From Pseudorhizobium xiangyangii (GTDB lineage: Bacteria > Pseudomonadota > Alphaproteobacteria > Rhizobiales > Rhizobiaceae), in the NCBI RefSeq assembly GCF_020531965.1, contig NZ_JAJAWH010000022.1:1-64000 (forward strand): 64,000 nt of DNA. Reading direction: 5' to 3'. The first letter of the stretch is position 1. Each line of letters opens with the position of its first letter. The translations under genes and the position numbers were made by a program. The notes under the pieces were generated by a model that was not told the DNA's origin, searched no databases, and saw only the letters and a list, made by a program, of their open reading frames with translations. This document shows positions 34,028 to 41,869 of this stretch, one piece after another.

Positions 34028-34953
34028 CGGACGGCCACTTCGACCGCATCGCCCTCATCGGCATAGGCCTCATCGGCTCCTCGATCGCCCGCGATCTCAA
34101 GGAACTCGGGCTTGCCAAGGAGGTGGTGATCTCGACGCGCAGCGCGGATACCCTTCGCCGGGCTGAAGAGCTTGGGTTGGGAACGCACTATGTCGCGTCT
34201 GCGGCGGATGCGGTGAAGGACGCCGATCTCGTCATCGTTTCCGTCCCCGTCGGGGCCTCGGAGGAGGTGGCGAAACAGATCGCATCGACCCTCAAGCCAG
34301 GCGCCATCGTAACCGATGTCGGTTCCACCAAGGCTTCTGTGATCGCACAGATGGCACCCCACATTCCGCCGGGCGTCCATTTCATTCCCGGCCACCCGTT
34401 GGCCGGAACGGAGAAGTCAGGTCCCGACGCCGGCTTTGCTGGACTGTTCCGCGAACGCTGGTGCATCTTTACGCCGCTGCCGGATACGGCTCCCCATGCG
34501 CTTGCGAAGCTCAAGGCATTCTGGACCGCGCTCGGTTCACGTATCGATGAGATGGACCCGGAGCATCACGACAAGGTGCTGGCGATTGTCTCTCACCTGC
34601 CGCACATCATCGCCTACAACATTGTCGGCACGGCAGACGATCTGGAAACGGTGACGGAATCGGAAGTGATTAAGTACTCCGCCTCCGGTTTCCGCGATTT
34701 CACACGTCTGGCGGCTTCCGACCCCACGATGTGGCGCGACGTCTGCCTCCACAACAGGGATGCGATCCTTGAGATGCTGGCTCGGTTTTCCGAGGATCTT
34801 GCGTATCTCCAGCGGGCGATCCGCTGGGGTGAAGGCGACAAGCTGTTCGAACTCTTCACCCGTACCCGTGCCGTGCGTCGCTCCATCATCGAAGCCGGCC
34901 AGGACGTCGATGCGCCCGACTTCGGGCGTCACGCGCTCGACGCGAAAAAATAG
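34024..34953 (+). CDS. tyrC: Prephenate/arogenate (cyclohexadienyl) dehydrogenase
   Basis: 309 residues, TyrA/TyrC family. The N-terminal Rossmann domain begins [20 protein letters not shown]. The C-terminal helical dimerisation domain includes [15 protein letters not shown]-like [10 protein letters not shown] and [18 protein letters not shown]. The catalytic His is expected in [12 protein letters not shown]. It makes tyrosine precursors from prephenate or arogenate using NAD(P)+. The overlap with hisC argues for a joint function. A 16-bp gap separates it from a convergent gene. Confidence 0.92.
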   Translation: MTDGHFDRIALIGIGLIGSSIARDLKELGLAKEVVISTRSADTLRRAEELGLGTHYVASAADAVKDADLVIVSVPVGASEEVAKQIASTLKPGAIVTDVGSTKASVIAQMAPHIPPGVHFIPGHPLAGTEKSGPDAGFAGLFRERWCIFTPLPDTAPHALAKLKAFWTALGSRIDEMDPEHHDKVLAIVSHLPHIIAYNIVGTADDLETVTESEVIKYSASGFRDFTRLAASDPTMWRDVCLHNRDAILEMLARFSEDLAYLQRAIRWGEGDKLFELFTRTRAVRRSIIEAGQDVDAPDFGRHALDAKK

Positions 34954-34969
34954 GCTGGGAAGAACTTCG

Positions 34970-35977
34970 TCAGATCGGCGGGATCTCGCCGATCTGGATG
35001 AAGCCGCCGGCAAATACCTTACCGCGGTTGATGGTGAGGTCGATGGACGCACTCTGCCCGCCGCCGGTCAGCGCAGAAAGCATGCCGGCAACCGTTTTTA
35101 GCACGGGTGCCATATCCGGGAAGGCCTGGGCCAGGCTGTTGCGCCAGGCATCGATCTGTTCGATCTGCAGTTTCAACCGGCCGGAAAGGTAACCGTCCTG
35201 ATCGATGGAGAAGGGGCCAGTCACGGTCACCACCCGTCCTTCGCCGAGGTCGGCGGATAACCTGCGCATTTCGCCTTCGGTGCCGTAGAGGGCCAGGCCG
35301 CCCGGATCCGTCCCGTCGATCATCCCGGCTCGGCCGAGCAAGGTGACGTCCATGGTCGTCGTTATCGATGGGAGCAGTTCCGCCAACCCTTCCGCTTTAA
35401 TGCGGGCATTCTGCAGGTTCAATGCAGCGTCGAGGTCCTGGCCGTTCTGGCGCAGGTGCATTTCTGTCCTGTCGGCGGCCAGGGAAAATGATTGGCCGGC
35501 AGCAGAGGAGACGATGCTGGTCGTGGAACCCTGGATCACGGTTGAGGTTCGCTCGATGCCGGCTTGCTTGGCGATAAGGCTGGATTGCAGGCTGTCCCAC
35601 GTGCTCGACACGGTCAGCCCGTGGCTGGTCCGCACCTCGATCGGAGCATCGACCTCCCAGACGATGTGACCGGGATTATAAACCTGCGCGGCTGAGCGCA
35701 GAGCGCCCAGGGTTGCAGAGATCCCGTTTTTGCTGTCATCGACGGCAACTCTCGAGCAAAACAGCCCTATCCGGAAAGGATAGCCGCGGTATTCTGCATC
35801 GGTGCATTCGACGGAAATGCCGTTGGCTTCCTGGCCGCCGAGCAAGGCGAGCGTCTTTTCCTTGAGTGCGGAAGCGGCATAGAACCAGCCGCCGGTATAG
35901 ATGGCGACGGCAAGCACGACGGCGAGTGCGAGAAGCCAAACTTTCCTGGTGACGCCGGAGCGGCTTGACGCTGCCAT
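34970..35977 (-). CDS. DUF2125 envelope protein
   Basis: 335 residues: an N-terminal membrane anchor (KVWLLALAVVLAVAIYTGGWFYAAS, about residues 11-35) and a large periplasmic beta-rich domain of DUF2125. Strand segments include VSIEC-like ISVECTDAEYRGYPFRIGLFC (a Cys pair) and a C-terminal ASIDLTINRGKVFAGGF. ATG 35977 follows GGAGATCATC. The function is not known to me; DUF2125 proteins are widespread in alphaproteobacteria. Divergent from the gamma-glutamylcyclotransferase gene. Confidence 0.82.
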   Translation of the reverse strand: MAASSRSGVTRKVWLLALAVVLAVAIYTGGWFYAASALKEKTLALLGGQEANGISVECTDAEYRGYPFRIGLFCSRVAVDDSKNGISATLGALRSAAQVYNPGHIVWEVDAPIEVRTSHGLTVSSTWDSLQSSLIAKQAGIERTSTVIQGSTTSIVSSAAGQSFSLAADRTEMHLRQNGQDLDAALNLQNARIKAEGLAELLPSITTTMDVTLLGRAGMIDGTDPGGLALYGTEGEMRRLSADLGEGRVVTVTGPFSIDQDGYLSGRLKLQIEQIDAWRNSLAQAFPDMAPVLKTVAGMLSALTGGGQSASIDLTINRGKVFAGGFIQIGEIPPI

Positions 35978-36030
35978 GATGATCTCCAATGGTGGCTGTG
36001 ATGCAGCGCAACTCAGGCTGCCGGGAACGA

Positions 36031-36564
36031 ATGGCTCGGGATATGGACGATTTTTGGGTGTTTGGCTACGGGTCGCTAATGTGGAATCCTGGGTTCCCGT
36101 ACCAGGAAAAGGCTTGCGCACATGTGTACGGGTATCGTCGTTCCCTCTGCGTCCGCTCGCACGTGCATCGCGGCACGCCGGAGCGGCCGGGGCTTGTTCT
36201 AGGTCTTGATCGAGGTGGTTCCTGCCGAGGCATCGCCTTCCGGGTCAGCGCCGAGAACGGGCCGGATGTCCTCGCCTATCTTCGCGAGAGAGAGCTTGTA
36301 ACGCATGTCTACAAGGAGCGGTTGCTGTCGGTCCTGTTGAACGACCGCCGACAGGTCCATGCGGTGGGTTACGTGGTGGATCGTGAACATTTGCAGTATG
36401 CCGGCGCACTGGAAGCCCGCGATGCAGCGGAGATCGTCCGCAGCGCCATCGGCCAATCCGGACCCAATCCGGCCTATGTGATCAACACCGTCGCACATCT
36501 GCGCGAGATGGGTATCCGCGATCACTGGCTGGAAGGGGTGAGCCGCCTTATCGGCGAGGACTAG
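36031..36564 (+). CDS. ChaC-like gamma-glutamylcyclotransferase
   Basis: 177 residues. The family motif FGYGSLMWNPGF (about residues 10-21) and the catalytic Glu region (VTHVYKERLL, about 90-100) fit the ChaC/gamma-glutamylcyclotransferase fold, which splits glutathione or gamma-glutamyl peptides to 5-oxoproline. RGIAFRV and YVVDREH are further core segments. ATG 36031 is preferred (GGGAACGA before it); an inner ATG at 36043 has no spacing for a ribosome site. Its end overlaps the convergent plsC gene by 4 bp. Confidence 0.85.
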   Translation: MARDMDDFWVFGYGSLMWNPGFPYQEKACAHVYGYRRSLCVRSHVHRGTPERPGLVLGLDRGGSCRGIAFRVSAENGPDVLAYLRERELVTHVYKERLLSVLLNDRRQVHAVGYVVDREHLQYAGALEARDAAEIVRSAIGQSGPNPAYVINTVAHLREMGIRDHWLEGVSRLIGED

Positions 36565-37355
36565 ATCTCGCTCCGCTCAGCGCGCAGTTCTGCGAGCCGC
36601 GTCACTGCTGTCGGCGGCAGGCGCAGGTGCGGGTTCGATTCCACCGTTTCAATCAGAAGATCGTCGCTTGCCTTCTCCAGTGTAGTCATCAGCGTCTGAA
36701 AGAATTCGTCCGGGTCGAGGCCCGGCATGATCGGCGGCAGAATGCGGACCTTGAAATGGCCCGGATAGCGGATCGATTTGCGGCGAGGCCAGAAAAGTCC
36801 CGGGTGCATCGCGATTGGTACGACCGGCACCTGAACGTCGCGATAAATCCGCGCGATTCCGTAGCGATAGGCTGGCTCCGCACCCGGCGGCCTGCGGGTG
36901 CCTTCCGGGTAGATGACCAGCTGACGGCCGCTCTCCATCTCCTGCTTTGTACGCTGCATGACGGCGACCATGGCCTTGCCGCGCGCGCCGCGGTTGACGG
37001 GGATCATCCGCTGCTTCATCGCGTACCAGCCGAACAGCGGGATCCACAGCAATTCGCGCTTCAGGATGTAAACCGGGTCGTCCTGCCAGGGCAGGAGCGC
37101 GTAGGTGTCCCAGAAGGACTGGTGCTTCGGCGCGAATATGCAGCCGCCCTGCGGAATGTTCTCGAGCCCCTCGATCTCGAAGGTCGTGCCGACCATCTTC
37201 TCCATCAGCCAATGGCTGGAGCGTGCCCAGTTCTTCGGGACGAGATACGCCTTCTTGCGTGGCAAGATGAAGTAGATCGGTGTGAACACGACCATCGTGA
37301 GGATGAGGTTGGCGTAAAACGCCAGGTTGAACAGGATGGACCGCACCATCAGCAT
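36561..37355 (-). CDS. 1-acyl-sn-glycerol-3-phosphate acyltransferase (PlsC-like)
   Basis: 264 residues. It transfers an acyl chain to lysophosphatidate in phospholipid synthesis at the inner membrane. A hydrophobic N-terminus (SILFNLAFYANLILTMVVFTPIYFIL) is followed by acyltransferase blocks: KHQSFWDTYAL (HX4D variant, His/Asp spaced as NHXXXXD), PVNRGARGKA, YPEGTRRPPG and the Pro-containing VPIAMHPGLFW. The ATG follows AAGGGGAAG. It stands alone on the minus strand between a convergent gene and ydcF. Confidence 0.88.
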   Translation of the reverse strand: MLMVRSILFNLAFYANLILTMVVFTPIYFILPRKKAYLVPKNWARSSHWLMEKMVGTTFEIEGLENIPQGGCIFAPKHQSFWDTYALLPWQDDPVYILKRELLWIPLFGWYAMKQRMIPVNRGARGKAMVAVMQRTKQEMESGRQLVIYPEGTRRPPGAEPAYRYGIARIYRDVQVPVVPIAMHPGLFWPRRKSIRYPGHFKVRILPPIMPGLDPDEFFQTLMTTLEKASDDLLIETVESNPHLRLPPTAVTRLAELRAERSEI

Positions 37356-37436
37356 GTAGGACTTCCCCTTTGAATCAAGGGCTGCCTACACGAGATCTGC
37401 CTGTAACGAAAGCTGGCTTGAAAAACTCCGGATGTG

Positions 37437-38174
37437 TCAAAGTAGCTGCCTGAAACCGGCAGCCTCGGTTTTCTCGCGAGGTCTGAGGCCATTCGTGTGC
37501 CCCAGTCCCATCCAGTCGCGGGCGATTGCCACGACGACCTTTGCATATTCCAGGATCATTATTCGCACCACGTCCGGCTCGGTGAACCATGCCTTGCGGG
37601 TCAGGTCGGAATTGACAACAGGGTAGGGGATGAACTCGGTGACGGGATCGACCCGCCGCAATTCATGCAGACTGCGCGGCATGTGATAGTTCTGGGTGAC
37701 GACGAGCACCACGGTGAAGCCGTTGTCGTGGATCCAGGTCGAAATCTCGCTGGCATTGCCGATCGTGTCGAGCGCGTCATAGCCGACGTCCACGCAGCAC
37801 GTGAACAGATCCGATGGCGTCTGCGTCATCTTGCGGATCTGCGCCGGCGTGGTCGACGGATGGGCGCCCGAGATCAGCAATCGCTTTCCAGCGCCGTCGC
37901 GCAACAGGCCCATCGCCTGATCAATGCGCTGGTAGCCGCCGGTCAGTACGACGATTGCATCGGCCTTGACACCCTCAGGCGGTCGCATCGAGGCGACGGA
38001 ATCGGCGAACCACAGAAACCCTCCAAAGATCGCTGCGAGCATCACGAACACGCCGGTGATGAGCCAGCGCGCCGTGCGCCTCAACCTGCTGTGACGAGAA
38101 AACAGCTGGCGTGACACGCGCCGTCGCGGCGGGCTGGGCGATCCGTTTCCCTTCGTTGACCGAGTCGTGCTCAT
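37437..38174 (-). CDS. YdcF/SanA-like DUF218 membrane protein
   Basis: 245 residues with an N-terminal basic tail, one membrane helix (WLITGVFVMLAAIFGGFLWF, about 37-56) and a periplasmic DUF218 domain. Conserved elements are DAIVVLTGGYQRIDQAMGLL, LLISGAHPSTTPAQI, and the later TQNYHMPRSLHELRRV, which normally carry the active-site residues. DUF218 proteins such as ElyC act in envelope integrity and peptidoglycan precursor handling. It lies 66 bp after ftsX, in the same direction, and may share its transcript. Confidence 0.85.
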   Translation of the reverse strand: MSTTRSTKGNGSPSPPRRRVSRQLFSRHSRLRRTARWLITGVFVMLAAIFGGFLWFADSVASMRPPEGVKADAIVVLTGGYQRIDQAMGLLRDGAGKRLLISGAHPSTTPAQIRKMTQTPSDLFTCCVDVGYDALDTIGNASEISTWIHDNGFTVVLVVTQNYHMPRSLHELRRVDPVTEFIPYPVVNSDLTRKAWFTEPDVVRIMILEYAKVVVAIARDWMGLGHTNGLRPREKTEAAGFRQLL

Positions 38175-38240
38175 GAGTCCGTCAATAGACCGAGATACAG
38201 GTAGAGAACAGGGCTTTATATTGCGTCATGGTGCTGCATC

Positions 38241-39248
38241 TCACGACGCGGGCAAGCCATCGGATTTTGCCGGGTCGGAGCGGATCAGGTCAATCTCGTC
38301 AATCGTGCGCATGACAGTGATGCGTGCCGTCAAAGTGGTCAGCAAGGCAATGATGATCATGGTTGTGAGGATACCGAGATATCCTCCGAACCCCAGGGAA
38401 AATGTCCCGAACAGCGCTGTTGCCTGATCGCTTTCCGGGGTGGCGCGTGAATTGGCCTGCCATACCCCCAGGAGCGCGAACAGGACTGCCGCCACCGCGC
38501 TTCCGGCTGCCGAACCCTTCAGGCTGATCTTCAGGAAATGCTTTTGGAATTCCCTGGCAACGAAAGAGCTTTCGGCTCCGACGAAATGCAGCACCTCCAC
38601 GATATGCCTGTTTCCGGAGATCACGCCGCGGGTGGCGAAGACCACAGTCAGGACCATGGCGATAAAGACGAGGACCAGAACACCGGTCCCGATCATCACG
38701 GTCGTGCTCGCCATGGAAATGAGCCTGTCCACCCATGTGCGGTGATCGTCGAGGAATGCCTGGGGAAGTTCCAGCGCCAGGAGATCTCGCATGGCGGCAA
38801 AGTCCGGAGGGTTCTGCTCGTCGATGGTGATGATTACCAGGCGGGGAATCGGCAAGTCCTCGAGATTCAGTCCGGTACCGAGCCACGGCTCGAGGAGGCG
38901 GGCCGTGGCGCCATCGTCCATGATGGTGCCATCCTTGGTGCCGACGAAGCCGAGGGCGAGATCCTTCGCCTGCTGAAGTGCCCTATCCATGTCCAGGCCT
39001 TCGGCCGGCTTGATCTGGATGGTGATCTCGCGCGAAATCTGGCTCTGCCAGCCGGCCGCGGTCGCCCGCACCATGCTGACGGCGCCAAGCGTCAAGCAGG
39101 CGAGGAAGGCCATGATGGCAATGACGACGATCAGCGCATTGCCCTGGATATTGGAGGGCGGCAAGATCGGCCCGGTCGGCCGGACACGCATCTCGGTCCG
39201 CCGTTGTTGCGTTTCATGTGCCTGCGCTGGCCGGGACATCTCATTCAT
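38241..39248 (-). CDS. ftsX: Cell-division protein FtsX
   Basis: 335 residues, the transmembrane partner of FtsE. Four membrane helices: one near residues 37-57 (ALIVVIAIMAFLACLTLGAVSMV), and three in the C-terminal MacB/FtsX region (VLVLVFIAMVLTVVFATRG, SAVAAVLFALLGVWQ, YLGILTTMIIIALLTTL). The long loop (about 58-185) faces the periplasm. FtsEX couples ATP hydrolysis to septal peptidoglycan hydrolases. It starts 8 bp inside the ftsE end (ATGA overlap). Confidence 0.9.
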   Translation of the reverse strand: MNEMSRPAQAHETQQRRTEMRVRPTGPILPPSNIQGNALIVVIAIMAFLACLTLGAVSMVRATAAGWQSQISREITIQIKPAEGLDMDRALQQAKDLALGFVGTKDGTIMDDGATARLLEPWLGTGLNLEDLPIPRLVIITIDEQNPPDFAAMRDLLALELPQAFLDDHRTWVDRLISMASTTVMIGTGVLVLVFIAMVLTVVFATRGVISGNRHIVEVLHFVGAESSFVAREFQKHFLKISLKGSAAGSAVAAVLFALLGVWQANSRATPESDQATALFGTFSLGFGGYLGILTTMIIIALLTTLTARITVMRTIDEIDLIRSDPAKSDGLPAS

Positions 39249-39900
39249 AGATATCGAGCCGTCCTTCCGTGAGGATCATCCGCCGCGCGTCGATCTTGTC
39301 CATCAGACCCAGGTCGTGTGTGGCAATTACCACCGCCGTGCCAAGGCGGTTGAGTTCGAGAAAGAGATTGAGCAGGCGCTGGGCCATGGGAGGGTCGACG
39401 TTGCCGGTGGGTTCGTCCGCCAGCAGGATTTCCGGGCGGTCTATGAGTGCGCGGGCGATGGCTGCGCGCTGCTTTTCGCCGCCCGAAAGCACGGCCGGCA
39501 GAACGTTGATCCGCTCGCCCAGGCCCACCCACTTCAATAGCTCGATCACGTCGTTGCGATAGGTCCCTTCCTCCTTGCCGCGTACCCGTAGGGGCAGCGC
39601 CACGTTCTCGTAGGTCGTCAGGTGGTCGAGCAGGCGGAAGTCCTGGAAGACGATACCCACACGCCGTCGCAGCATCGGGAGTTCGCCGCGCGGAATCTGC
39701 GAGAGGTCGCGCCCGAACATGCGAATCAGGCCACGGGTCGGCTGCAGCGACATGAACAGGAGACGCAGCAGTGTCGTCTTGCCCGCACCCGATGGCCCCG
39801 TCAGGAACTGAAACGAGCGCTTCGGAATGTCGAACGTCATGTCCCGGAGGATCTCCGGTCCCATTCCATAGCGGAGGCCGACATTCTCGAAATGTATCAA
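39241..39900 (-). CDS. ftsE: Cell-division ATPase FtsE
   Basis: 219 residues, ABC ATPase of FtsEX. Walker A is GPSGAGKTTLLRL (about 35-47), Q-loop RRRVGIVFQDFRLL, signature LSGGEKQRAAIARAL, Walker B EILLADEPTGNVDP and H-loop IATHDLGLMD. The protein starts LIHFENVGLRYGMGPEILRD in the ordinary FtsE manner, so the TTG at 39900 is taken. An upstream ATG would add 30 unrelated residues. The ribosome site is weak. Translationally linked to ftsX. Confidence 0.9.
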   Translation of the reverse strand: MIHFENVGLRYGMGPEILRDMTFDIPKRSFQFLTGPSGAGKTTLLRLLFMSLQPTRGLIRMFGRDLSQIPRGELPMLRRRVGIVFQDFRLLDHLTTYENVALPLRVRGKEEGTYRNDVIELLKWVGLGERINVLPAVLSGGEKQRAAIARALIDRPEILLADEPTGNVDPPMAQRLLNLFLELNRLGTAVVIATHDLGLMDKIDARRMILTEGRLDIYE

Positions 39901-40119
39901 TGGAGAACCCAAATCCCGATGTTGGTGCCGCCCAACCAACCAAGGGCCGGCGATTTCTATCGCTACCGGATTAGGTCGTTTTAAGGGCCGCATTTCCGAA
40001 GCATTAACCAGTTGAATTTACGACTGGGTAGGATTCGATTCAATGCCAAGATTTTCGGTTGTTCGAAAACGCGGCAGACAAGGGTCTCGAGACATGCTTG
40101 GGACCCGGAAAGGGAAACG

Positions 40120-40773
40120 ATGACCGCCATCGACATCCTTCCTCCCGAGCCTGCTTCGGCCCGTGGACGGGCAATTCACAAAGCCGCAGGAAACGTCGTG
40201 GATGCCACGTTCGTGACTGTCAGGCGAACGGCAGCCCGCAGGCCAGGGGCAACGGCCGGTAGTAACGGCAGCTTTGAAAGCCGCAGGCGGCAGGTCACGA
40301 CACCTGACAGTCCTTTGGCCTCCACGGTCCGGGTTTTGGCCGGAAAAGCAGAGCAGGCACTCATGCGCCTGTCGGCGGATTTCTTTGCGGCCATGGTTGC
40401 TCTCGTCTTCATCGCTGTATTCGGCATGTGCGGCGGTTTCACGCTGCTTCTTGGCAATTCAGACGGTATCGGGGAGAAGCCCGGTCTCGACCTCACGCAT
40501 GTCAACCTTACCGCCCAGGATGCTGACGGCATGCGTGTTCTGATGATCAACGGGATCGTCGAGAACAACGGCGAGAATCGTCTCGAACTGCCAGGCATTC
40601 AGGCGCATCTGGTGTCGGATGGCAGCATTGTCGCCAGTACGTTCATCGATCCGCCGGTTACCGGAATCGAAGGCGGGCAAAGCCATGGTTTTGCCGCTCG
40701 GATTCCGCATCCCGGTGGAAAAAACCCGGAGCTCAAGCTTTCCTTTGCGTCGCAGGATGCTTCCGGTCGTTGA
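40120..40773 (+). CDS. Single-pass membrane protein with DUF3426-like domain
   Basis: 217 residues: a basic cytoplasmic N-terminus (about 1-80), one membrane helix (FFAAMVALVFIAVFGMCGGFTLLLG, about 88-112) and a periplasmic C-terminal beta domain (about 120-215). The segment VLMINGIVENNGENRLELPGI with a later VTGIEGGQSHGF matches the DUF3426 pattern. The ATG at 40120 has AAGGGAAACG before it. Divergent from ftsE and followed by hpt, so it may be co-transcribed with hpt; the role is unknown. Confidence 0.72.
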   Translation: MTAIDILPPEPASARGRAIHKAAGNVVDATFVTVRRTAARRPGATAGSNGSFESRRRQVTTPDSPLASTVRVLAGKAEQALMRLSADFFAAMVALVFIAVFGMCGGFTLLLGNSDGIGEKPGLDLTHVNLTAQDADGMRVLMINGIVENNGENRLELPGIQAHLVSDGSIVASTFIDPPVTGIEGGQSHGFAARIPHPGGKNPELKLSFASQDASGR

Positions 40774-40815
40774 TTGTGCTATCGGCGGGCCTTCCGAACC
40801 ATCCAGGAGAGCCCC

Positions 40816-41370
40816 ATGCCCGTTGTCCGCGGCAAGAATATTGAGCCGCTTTATACCGCAGAGGCTATCGCGGAGCGAAACCGCACTATCGCTACAGAGA
40901 TCGCGAAAGGCCCGACGCAGGACCTGCTCGTCATCGCCATCCTCAAGGGCTCGTTCATTTTCGCTGCGGATCTCATCCGCGCGCTCCACGACGTTGGCCT
41001 GGCGCCCGAAGTGGAGTTCATCACGCTTTCCAGCTATGGCACCGGCACCGTTTCCCAGGGCGTACGTATCGTCAAGGATATCGACAGCGACGTGCATGGC
41101 CGTGATGTACTCCTGATCGATGATATTCTGGAATCCGGCCGGACACTGAAGTTTGCCAAAGAATTGCTCTACGAGCGCGGCGCGCGCAACGTGTCCATCG
41201 CCGTCCTCCTGGACAAGAGCGTCAAGCGCAAGGAAGAGCTGGAGGCGGATTTCGTCGGCTTCGAATGCCCCGACTACTTCGTCGTCGGCTACGGCATGGA
41301 CGTCGCCTATGCGTTTCGCGAATTGCCGTTCGTGGGTGTTGTCACCGGAGATGCGGATAGCGAAAGCTAG
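40816..41370 (+). CDS. hpt: Hypoxanthine phosphoribosyltransferase
   Basis: 184 residues. It converts hypoxanthine or guanine with PRPP to nucleotides (purine salvage). The PRPP-binding motif is VLLIDDILESGRTLKFA (about 97-113), with hood and base-binding segments VIAILKGSFIFAADLIRAL and FVGFECPDYFVVGYGMDVAYAFRELPFVG. ATG 40816 follows AGGAGAGCCCC. Downstream gap to cpdR (123 bp) contains a TTAACCAT half-site, so cpdR has its own promoter. Confidence 0.93.
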   Translation: MPVVRGKNIEPLYTAEAIAERNRTIATEIAKGPTQDLLVIAILKGSFIFAADLIRALHDVGLAPEVEFITLSSYGTGTVSQGVRIVKDIDSDVHGRDVLLIDDILESGRTLKFAKELLYERGARNVSIAVLLDKSVKRKEELEADFVGFECPDYFVVGYGMDVAYAFRELPFVGVVTGDADSES

Positions 41371-41391
41371 CGCTCCGGCGTCGGCAACTCG

Positions 41392-41399
41392 TTAACCAT
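41392..41399. promoter_or_regulatory. Possible CtrA half-site TTAACCAT upstream of cpdR
   Basis: The octamer TTAACCAT, an exact match to the CtrA half-site known from Caulobacter and rhizobia, lies about 95 bp before the cpdR start. Only one half-site is clear, so direct CtrA control is a suggestion. Confidence 0.3.
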
Positions 41400-41493
41400 C
41401 TCTGGCGGCTAGGGGTTCCATGTTTACTCCTCGACAAGGAAAGTCTGGTGATTTGCTCCCAAACTGAAACACAAAAGGGAGAAAGCGATCGTC

Positions 41494-41868
41494 ATGGCCA
41501 AGATCCTGATAACCGAGGACGAAGACTCCCTGCGCATGTTCGTTGCCCGTGCACTTCGTCTCGACGGTCACGAAACCCATGAAGCGGGCGATGGTGCGGA
41601 AGGGCTGGAGAAGCTCGATGAATCGCAGTTCGACCTGCTGCTGTCGGATATTCGAATGCCGGTAATGGATGGTATCGAGCTGGCGCATCAGGCTGCGGCA
41701 CGTCATCCCAGCCTCAAGATACTGCTGATGACCGGCTATGCCGATCAGCGCGAACGCGCCGACGATCTCGCTGAGAAGATCATCGACGTGGTGGAGAAGC
41801 CTTTTGCGCTTCCCGATATCCGCAAGGCAGTAGCCCGCGCTCTGGCCGAAAGCCCGCGTGCCGCGTGA
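41494..41868 (+). CDS. cpdR: Single-domain response regulator CpdR
   Basis: 124 residues, a lone receiver domain with no output domain. Phospho-acceptor Asp52 (LLLSDIRMPVMDG), acidic pair Glu8/Asp9, and Lys of VEKPFALPDI. CpdR is the adaptor that, when unphosphorylated, helps ClpXP degrade cell-cycle proteins such as CtrA regulators and PdeA; in rhizobia CpdR1 affects polarity and symbiotic cell cycle. It converges with the TIGR02302 gene at 2 bp. Confidence 0.9.
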   Translation: MAKILITEDEDSLRMFVARALRLDGHETHEAGDGAEGLEKLDESQFDLLLSDIRMPVMDGIELAHQAAARHPSLKILLMTGYADQRERADDLAEKIIDVVEKPFALPDIRKAVARALAESPRAA

Positions 41869-41869
41869 C

